Below are positions 60,026-64,000 of a stretch of DNA of 64,000 bases, piece by piece. Source of the stretch: Lysobacteraceae bacterium P (lineage in GTDB: Bacteria; Pseudomonadota; Gammaproteobacteria; Xanthomonadales; Xanthomonadaceae); assembly GCA_005503055.1 (NCBI GenBank), contig SCOX01000012.1, positions 42,423 through 106,422 of the forward strand. The letters run 5' to 3'. The position numbers and the translations under genes are program-made. Below the pieces are notes generated by a model, which worked only from the letters and a program-made list of their open reading frames with translations, ran no database searches and was not told the DNA's origin. How positions within the stretch are numbered: position 1 is the stretch's first letter; each line of letters starts with the position of its first letter.

Positions 60026-60062
60026 CCCCTCACCTCGACCCCTCTCCCCGTGGCAGAGGGAC
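60026..60062. repeat. Dispersed CCCCTCTCCC-type repeat
   Basis: CCCCTCACCTCGACCCCTCT followed by CCCCGTGGCAGAGGG forms a loose palindrome (CCCTCT with AGAGGG). This motif is another familiar intergenic repeat of Xanthomonas-related genomes. It stands just before the convergent VOC gene end. Confidence 0.5.
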
Positions 60063-60091
60063 CTTGCGTCATCATCGCCGTGGGGCTCGCG

Positions 60092-60568
60092 CTACGTCGT
60101 CAGCCCGGCCTGCTGCTGCATCCACTCGGCCATGCGGCGCTTGAGTTCCTCAGGCGAGACGTCCTCGACATGCGTGGCCAGGCTCCACTTGTGGCCGAAG
60201 GGGTCGGCCACCGTGCCCATGCGATCGCCCCACGCTTCGTTGTTGAGGGGGCGGTCGACCTTCGCCCCGGCCTTCACCGCGCGCTGGAACGAGGCATCGA
60301 CGTCCGGCACGTAGATGACGAAGGTCGCGGTCGCGCCACCGCGATGCTTCGGACCGTAGGCGTCCATGTCGGGCCATTCGTCCGACAGCATCAGCATGGA
60401 ATCGCCGATGCGGATTTCGGCATGGCCGATCTTGTCGCCCATCGGCAGGCGGAAGATTTCCTCGGCGCCGAGTGCTTCGCGATAGAAGTCGAGCGCCGCC
60501 TTCGCGTCGTCGACGATCAGGTAAGGGGTGACGCTGCGGTAACCCTCGGGCGTGGCGGAAACGCTCAT
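60092..60568 (-). CDS. VOC-family (glyoxalase/PhnB-like) protein
   Basis: 158 residues. SVTPYLIVDDAKAALDFYREALGAEE, IGDSMLMLSDEWP and TVADPFGHKWSLATHVEDVSPEE show the vicinal-oxygen-chelate fold of the PhnB/YdhR-like group. Metal-ligand His and Glu positions are only partly present, so catalysis is uncertain. GGAGG lies five bases before the ATG at 60568, which decides between three in-frame ATGs. Confidence 0.86.
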   Translation of the reverse strand: MSVSATPEGYRSVTPYLIVDDAKAALDFYREALGAEEIFRLPMGDKIGHAEIRIGDSMLMLSDEWPDMDAYGPKHRGGATATFVIYVPDVDASFQRAVKAGAKVDRPLNNEAWGDRMGTVADPFGHKWSLATHVEDVSPEELKRRMAEWMQQQAGLTT

Positions 60569-60610
60569 GTCGGCCTCCATGGGCACGGTGGCGGCAGGCC
60601 GCCGGGGGAG

Positions 60611-60913
60611 TCAGTGCGGGAGCTTGCTGGCGAGCAGGTCGACGCGGTCGATCTGCGGCGGTCCGGCCAGCAGTTCGTCGGCGCGCTCCATCAGCGCCGC
60701 GGCAATCGGACCCTCAAGGTGCGCCTGGCGGCCGGCTTCGGTATCGAAGGTGTCGTAGATGCCGAAGGAGGACGGGCCGAAGCGCAGCGCGAACCAGGTG
60801 CGGGTGCCAGGCTCGGCCTCGGCCAACGGCAGCGCGCCGCGGAGGAAGCGCTCGACCTCCTCTTCCTTTCCGGGTTTGGCCTCCAGGCGGGCCAACAGCG
60901 CGCAGCGGGACAT
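60611..60913 (-). CDS. ABM-domain (antibiotic biosynthesis monooxygenase-like) protein
   Basis: 100 residues: CALLARLEAKPGKEEEVERFL, TRTWFALRFGPSSFGIYDTFDTEAGRQAHLEG and AALMERADELL form the dimeric alpha-beta barrel typical of YgiN/ABM proteins. Substrate unknown. It precedes the VOC gene by 42 bases on the same strand and is probably co-expressed. ATG 60913 is preferred over the upstream codons. Confidence 0.82.
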   Translation of the reverse strand: MSRCALLARLEAKPGKEEEVERFLRGALPLAEAEPGTRTWFALRFGPSSFGIYDTFDTEAGRQAHLEGPIAAALMERADELLAGPPQIDRVDLLASKLPH

Positions 60914-61100
60914 GGGCGGATGCTCTGGGCGGGCCGACAAGGCTAGGCCGCGCGCCGCTAACGGGGCGCGAAAAAGCTGCTAGGGCCGCAGGGCAGGGGC
61001 AGCCTCGCGGCGACCGCTCGGGGCGGCGGCGGGGGTTTGTGGCAAAATCGGCCCCCTGCCGCGGCACGCCTCGGCCCCTTTCACCGTCCACGACGCCTCC

Positions 61101-61202
61101 ATGCCGATCGCCGATCTGACTCCAGCCGTGTGTGCGCCGTCCGGAAATCCCGGGGCGGTCTCCGTCGTGCCAGGCCGGGATCGTGCCCGGTCCGCGGCCT
61201 GA
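61101..61202 (+). CDS. Possible 33-residue upstream ORF before dgkA
   Basis: ATG 61101 to TGA 61202 reads MPIADLTPAVCAPSGNPG and on, ending nine bases before the dgkA ATG. A CAAAAT at 61043-61048 could be its -10. No ribosome-binding site precedes it. It could be a leader peptide coupled to dgkA or chance. Confidence 0.2.
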   Translation: MPIADLTPAVCAPSGNPGAVSVVPGRDRARSAA

Positions 61203-61211
61203 GTCCCACGC

Positions 61212-61592
61212 ATGGCCGACGAATTCGGACACCTTCCGCGCGGTCCCGCGCGCATATTCAAAGCCGCCACGTGGTCCATGCAGGGCCTGCGCGCCGCGTG
61301 GCTGCATGAATCTTCCTTCCGCTTGGAGGTCTACCTGTTCGTGGTCCTGGCCCCGGTGGGCTGGTGGCTAGGGCAGACGCCGGTGGAACGCGTGCTGATG
61401 ATCGGCTCGATGCTGCTGGTGCTGAGCGTGGAACTGCTCAACTCCGCGGTGGAAGCCGTCATCGAACGCTACGGCCCCGAATTCCACGAACTGGCCGGCC
61501 GCGCCAAGGACATGGGCTCGGCGGCGGTGTTCGTGGTGATGATGAACGTAATGCTGACCTGGGGCGCGATCGTGCTGCCCCGACTGATCTGA
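61212..61592 (+). CDS. dgkA: DgkA, diacylglycerol kinase
   Basis: 126 residues, three membrane helices. The signature EAVIERYGPEFHELAGRAKDMGSAAV with catalytic Glu and Asp, plus ELLNSAVE, is diagnostic. It recycles diacylglycerol released by membrane-derived glycan or lipid A modification to phosphatidate. TerC follows 16 bases later, so the two are probably co-transcribed. Confidence 0.95.
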   Translation: MADEFGHLPRGPARIFKAATWSMQGLRAAWLHESSFRLEVYLFVVLAPVGWWLGQTPVERVLMIGSMLLVLSVELLNSAVEAVIERYGPEFHELAGRAKDMGSAAVFVVMMNVMLTWGAIVLPRLI

Positions 61593-61608
61593 CAGGTAGG
61601 AACTCGAA

Positions 61609-62343
61609 GTGATTGAGCTGCTCACCGATCCGCACGTATGGATCACCCTCGTTACCTTGAGCGCGATCGAGATCGTGCTCGGCATCGACAACCTCGTCTT
61701 CATCTCCATTGCGGTCAGCAAGCTGCCGTACGCGCAGCGCGAGAAGGCCCGCAAGTTCGGCATCGCGGTGGCGTGCATCACGCGAATCGCGCTGCTGCTG
61801 ACGCTGGCGTGGCTGGCGGGGCTGACTAACGACCTGTTCACCGTGCTCGGTCAGGGCATCTCGGTGCGCGACCTGGTGCTGATCCTCGGCGGCGCGTTCC
61901 TGCTGGTGAAGGGCACGATGGAGATCAAGGACCTCATCATCGGCGAGTCCGAGGAAGAGGACATCCACACCAAGCCCAAGGCCTCGTTCATGGCCGTGAT
62001 CTCGCAGATCGCGGTGATCGACATCGTGTTCTCGCTGGACTCGGTGATCGCCGCGGTCGGCATGGCCAACCACACGCCGGTGATGGTCGCGGCGATCCTG
62101 CTCGCGGTGGGCGTGATGCTGCTGGCGTCCAAGCCGCTGGGCCAGTTCATCGACCATAACCCGACCATCAAGATGCTGGCGCTGGCTTTCATCGTACTGG
62201 TGGGCGTGTACCTGGTTGCCGACGGCTTCGAGCTGCACATCCCGAAGGGCTACATCTACGGCGCGATGGGCTTCTCGGCGCTGGTCGAGTGCCTCAACCT
62301 GTGGTCCAAGCGCCGCGCGCAGGCGCGTCTGCAGCCGGAATAA
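61609..62343 (+). CDS. TerC-family membrane protein
   Basis: 244 residues, about seven membrane helices. The paired acidic motifs EIVLGIDNLVFI and DIVFSLDSVIAAVG, in helices 1 and 5, define the TerC family, which includes manganese exporters such as Alx/MeeY and tellurium-resistance TerC. In this class the protein probably exports Mn2+ or helps metallate exoenzymes. GTG start at 61609 with GTAGGAA upstream. A terminator follows at 62369. Confidence 0.92.
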   Translation: MIELLTDPHVWITLVTLSAIEIVLGIDNLVFISIAVSKLPYAQREKARKFGIAVACITRIALLLTLAWLAGLTNDLFTVLGQGISVRDLVLILGGAFLLVKGTMEIKDLIIGESEEEDIHTKPKASFMAVISQIAVIDIVFSLDSVIAAVGMANHTPVMVAAILLAVGVMLLASKPLGQFIDHNPTIKMLALAFIVLVGVYLVADGFELHIPKGYIYGAMGFSALVECLNLWSKRRAQARLQPE

Positions 62344-62368
62344 GGGCGACGCCGATGTCGCCGACGCG

Positions 62369-62400
62369 AACGGCCTTCCTCCGGGGAGGCCGTTTTCGTT
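62369..62400 (+). terminator. Intrinsic terminator after the TerC gene
   Basis: AACGGCCT (62369-62376) pairs with AGGCCGTT (62387-62394) around a GC-rich loop, followed by TTCGTTT. It is the most classical terminator in the window. Confidence 0.75.
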
Positions 62401-62412
62401 TGCGGCGGGCGC

Positions 62413-62428
62413 TAACGCATCCGTAACG
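62413..62428 (+). promoter_or_regulatory. TAACG direct repeat upstream of lemA
   Basis: TAACG at 62413-62417 and 62424-62428, an 11-bp period in the same style as the repeat at 51208-51225 but with different sequence. It could bind an OmpR-family regulator controlling lemA and the TPM gene. Symmetry alone supports it. Confidence 0.28.
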
Positions 62429-62514
62429 TCTGCGCCGCGTCCACGCCCTGTCCATTGCGCCCCGCGCGGTGCAGTGTTGGAATGCCCGCCAACGTCACGG
62501 AAGGAGTTCCCCCC

Positions 62515-63159
62515 ATGGTCCGTCTGGTGCAAGCGTTCGTGCTGGTCGTGGTGGTCGCGATGCTCAGCGGCTGCGGTTACAACACCATCCAGCAGAAGGA
62601 CGAGGCGGTGAAGGCTGCCTGGTCGGAAGTGCTCAACAACTACAAGCGCCGTGCCGACCTGGTGCCCAATCTCGTCGCTACGGTCAAAGGCTATGCCAGC
62701 CACGAGCAGCAAGTGCTCACGCAGGTCACCGAGGCGCGTTCGCGCGTGGGCAGCATCAACGTCAATGCCAACGATCCGGCCTCGCTGGCGCAGTTCCAGC
62801 AAGCGCAGGGCGAACTGCAGAGCGCCATCAGCCGACTGCTGGTGGTGAGCGAGAACTACCCGCAGCTCAAGGCCGACCAGAACTTCCTGCAGTTGCAGGC
62901 GCAGATCGAAGGCACCGAAAACCGCATCACCGTCGCGCGCCAGCGTTACATCACGTCGGTGCAGGATTACAACACCTATATCCGCCAGTTCCCGACCAAC
63001 CTCACGGCGATGATGTTCGGCTACAAGGCCAAGCCGAACTTCACGGTCGAGAACGAAGCGCAGATCCAGGACGCGCCGAAGGTCGATTTCGGCACGCCGC
63101 CGGCACAGCCGCAGCAGCCAGCGCCGCAGCCGCAACAGCCGGCGCCCTCGAACGGTTGA
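62515..63159 (+). CDS. lemA: LemA family lipoprotein
   Basis: 214 residues. Lipobox MLSGC with Cys20, then the LemA core: YNTIQQKDEAVKAAWSEVLN, YKRRADLVPNLVATVKGYA, QLKADQNFLQLQAQIEGTEN and YNTYIRQFPTNL. The Pro/Gln-rich tail (PAQPQQPAPQPQQPAPS) is typical. Function is not established; lemA is regularly linked to TPM-domain genes, as here (25-base gap). AAGGAG lies eight bases before the ATG. Confidence 0.93.
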   Translation: MVRLVQAFVLVVVVAMLSGCGYNTIQQKDEAVKAAWSEVLNNYKRRADLVPNLVATVKGYASHEQQVLTQVTEARSRVGSINVNANDPASLAQFQQAQGELQSAISRLLVVSENYPQLKADQNFLQLQAQIEGTENRITVARQRYITSVQDYNTYIRQFPTNLTAMMFGYKAKPNFTVENEAQIQDAPKVDFGTPPAQPQQPAPQPQQPAPSNG

Positions 63160-63184
63160 TGCGGCAAACGCACGGAGTCGCCTC

Positions 63185-64000
63185 GTGATCGCTCGGCGTT
63201 TCCTCGCGGCGCTGCGTGCGCCTGTCGCGGCCCTCGTGCTGATGTGCGCCTGCGCCTTCGCGCCGGCGCAACAGCTCGCGCCCATCCCACCGCTGGATTC
63301 GCCGGTGATCGATACCACGGGCACGCTGGATGCGGCCACGGAGCAGCAACTGGAGTCGCAGGCGCTCGCGCTGCAGCAGCGCAAAGGCAGCCAGCTGCAG
63401 GTGCTGGTGGTGCCGACCACGATGCCGGAAGACATCGCGCAGTACGCCGTGCGCGCGTTCGAGCAGTGGAAGATTGGCCGCAAGGGCGTCGACGACGGCG
63501 TGCTGCTGGTCGTCGCCAAGGACGATCGGCGCGTTCGCATCGAAGTCGGCTACGGGCTGGAAGGCGCGATACCGGATGCGACGTCCGCGCGCGTGATCCA
63601 GGAATACCTCGTACCCAAGTTCCGCGCGGGCGATTACGCCGGCGGTATCACCGACGCGAGCGCCGCGCTGGTCAAGCTGATCGATGGCGAACCGCTGCCG
63701 CCGCCGATGGCCGAACACCGGCAGGGGCGTGGCGAACGCGGTGGCGGTTGGCTGGTCGCGCTGTTCGTGGCGTTCATTGTCGCGCAGGTCGCGCGCGGCA
63801 TTTTCGGGCGCGCGCCGTCGCTGCTGCGCGGCCTGATCGGCGGCGCGGCGGCGGGCGGCGTGGCCTGGCTGCTTTCGTCGCTGTTCATCGTCGGCGGCAT
63901 TGGCGCCGCCATCGGATTCTTCTTCGGACTGGCCTCTGTGCCGACCGGGCGCTTCGCGCGCGACCGGGGCTACGGCGGTTGGGGCGGCGGAGGCTGGGGC
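63185..64000 (+). CDS. TPM-domain (YgcG-like) membrane protein, 3' end outside window
   Basis: 272 codons are visible with no stop, starting at GTG 63185 (GGAG nine bases upstream). Signal peptide (APVAALVLMCACAFAPAQ), then the TPM domain (PVIDTTGTLDAATEQQL, QLQVLVVPTTMPEDIAQYAVRAFEQWKIGRKGVDDGVLL, VRIEVGYGLEGAIPDA), membrane helices (WLVALFVAFIVAQVA and a long Gly/Ala-rich pair) and a Gly/Trp-rich tail. TPM domains resemble phosphatases or bind metal; plant TLP18.3 is a thylakoid example. It forms a pair with lemA. Confidence 0.88.
   Translation, partial: MIARRFLAALRAPVAALVLMCACAFAPAQQLAPIPPLDSPVIDTTGTLDAATEQQLESQALALQQRKGSQLQVLVVPTTMPEDIAQYAVRAFEQWKIGRKGVDDGVLLVVAKDDRRVRIEVGYGLEGAIPDATSARVIQEYLVPKFRAGDYAGGITDASAALVKLIDGEPLPPPMAEHRQGRGERGGGWLVALFVAFIVAQVARGIFGRAPSLLRGLIGGAAAGGVAWLLSSLFIVGGIGAAIGFFFGLASVPTGRFARDRGYGGWGGGGWG

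Overview
The window is high-GC, dense, gamma-proteobacterial chromosome. Gene content, promoter style (-10 boxes of the form TAGAAT/TAAAAT with weak -35s, few U-tract terminators) and dispersed repeats (GGGATTC heptamers, GTCATCCCGG-type palindromes) point to the Xanthomonadaceae/Lysobacteraceae, probably Lysobacter or a close relative. That assignment is inference: no 16S gene is present.

Layout. 1-3590: Tol-Pal envelope genes (3' end of tolA, tolB, pal, cpoB), followed by the 7-deazaguanine genes queE and queC and a tRNA-Lys(TTT). 5194-5970 has no convincing gene but carries a low-GC array of 42-bp repeats. 5971-10223 (minus): HU, a frameshifted small membrane protein, two GFA-fold proteins, RecQ and a Dps-like ferritin. 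10312-19329: HrpA helicase, two paralogous exported proteins on the opposite strand, a RelA-type ppGpp synthetase and a membrane-anchored repeat protein. 19334-27596: a two-domain glycosyltransferase, PBP1B, a TPR lipoprotein, a YoaA/DinG helicase and TsaB.

27655-41914 is the type IV pilus chemosensory (Pil-Chp) locus. tonB3-like and gshB diverge from pilG-pilH-pilI-pilJ-chpA-(degenerate chpB-like)-chpC, and a sugar-acetyltransferase-like membrane protein overlaps the end. This is the order known from Pseudomonas, but no PilK/CheR methyltransferase is present and the CheB-like protein lacks its Ser and His. ChpA also contains a coiled coil of about 190 residues.

43217-45974 is an accessory cassette: an XRE regulator with a candidate operator, a strong hairpin, an unknown 158-aa protein, a protein-glutaminase-like Cys-His-Asp enzyme, a free-standing copy of that enzyme's C-terminal domain, and a small 103-aa protein. 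It is the best candidate here for an undescribed system.

46000-50823 returns to housekeeping (rsmE-bioA; nudE-cysQ-mazG-DUF962 in a tight operon). 50849-57152 carries a DUF486 protein, a two-component system with an 11-bp-spaced direct repeat in front, and a MacAB-like exporter whose adaptor has a Spy/LTxxQ-like insertion and whose ATPase gene is extended by a repeat element. 57190-64000 holds a LURP-one-like protein, a DUF2167 protein, an isoaspartyl peptidase, three dispersed repeats, a VOC protein, a small monooxygenase-fold protein, dgkA, a TerC-family protein, lemA and the 5' part of a TPM-domain gene.
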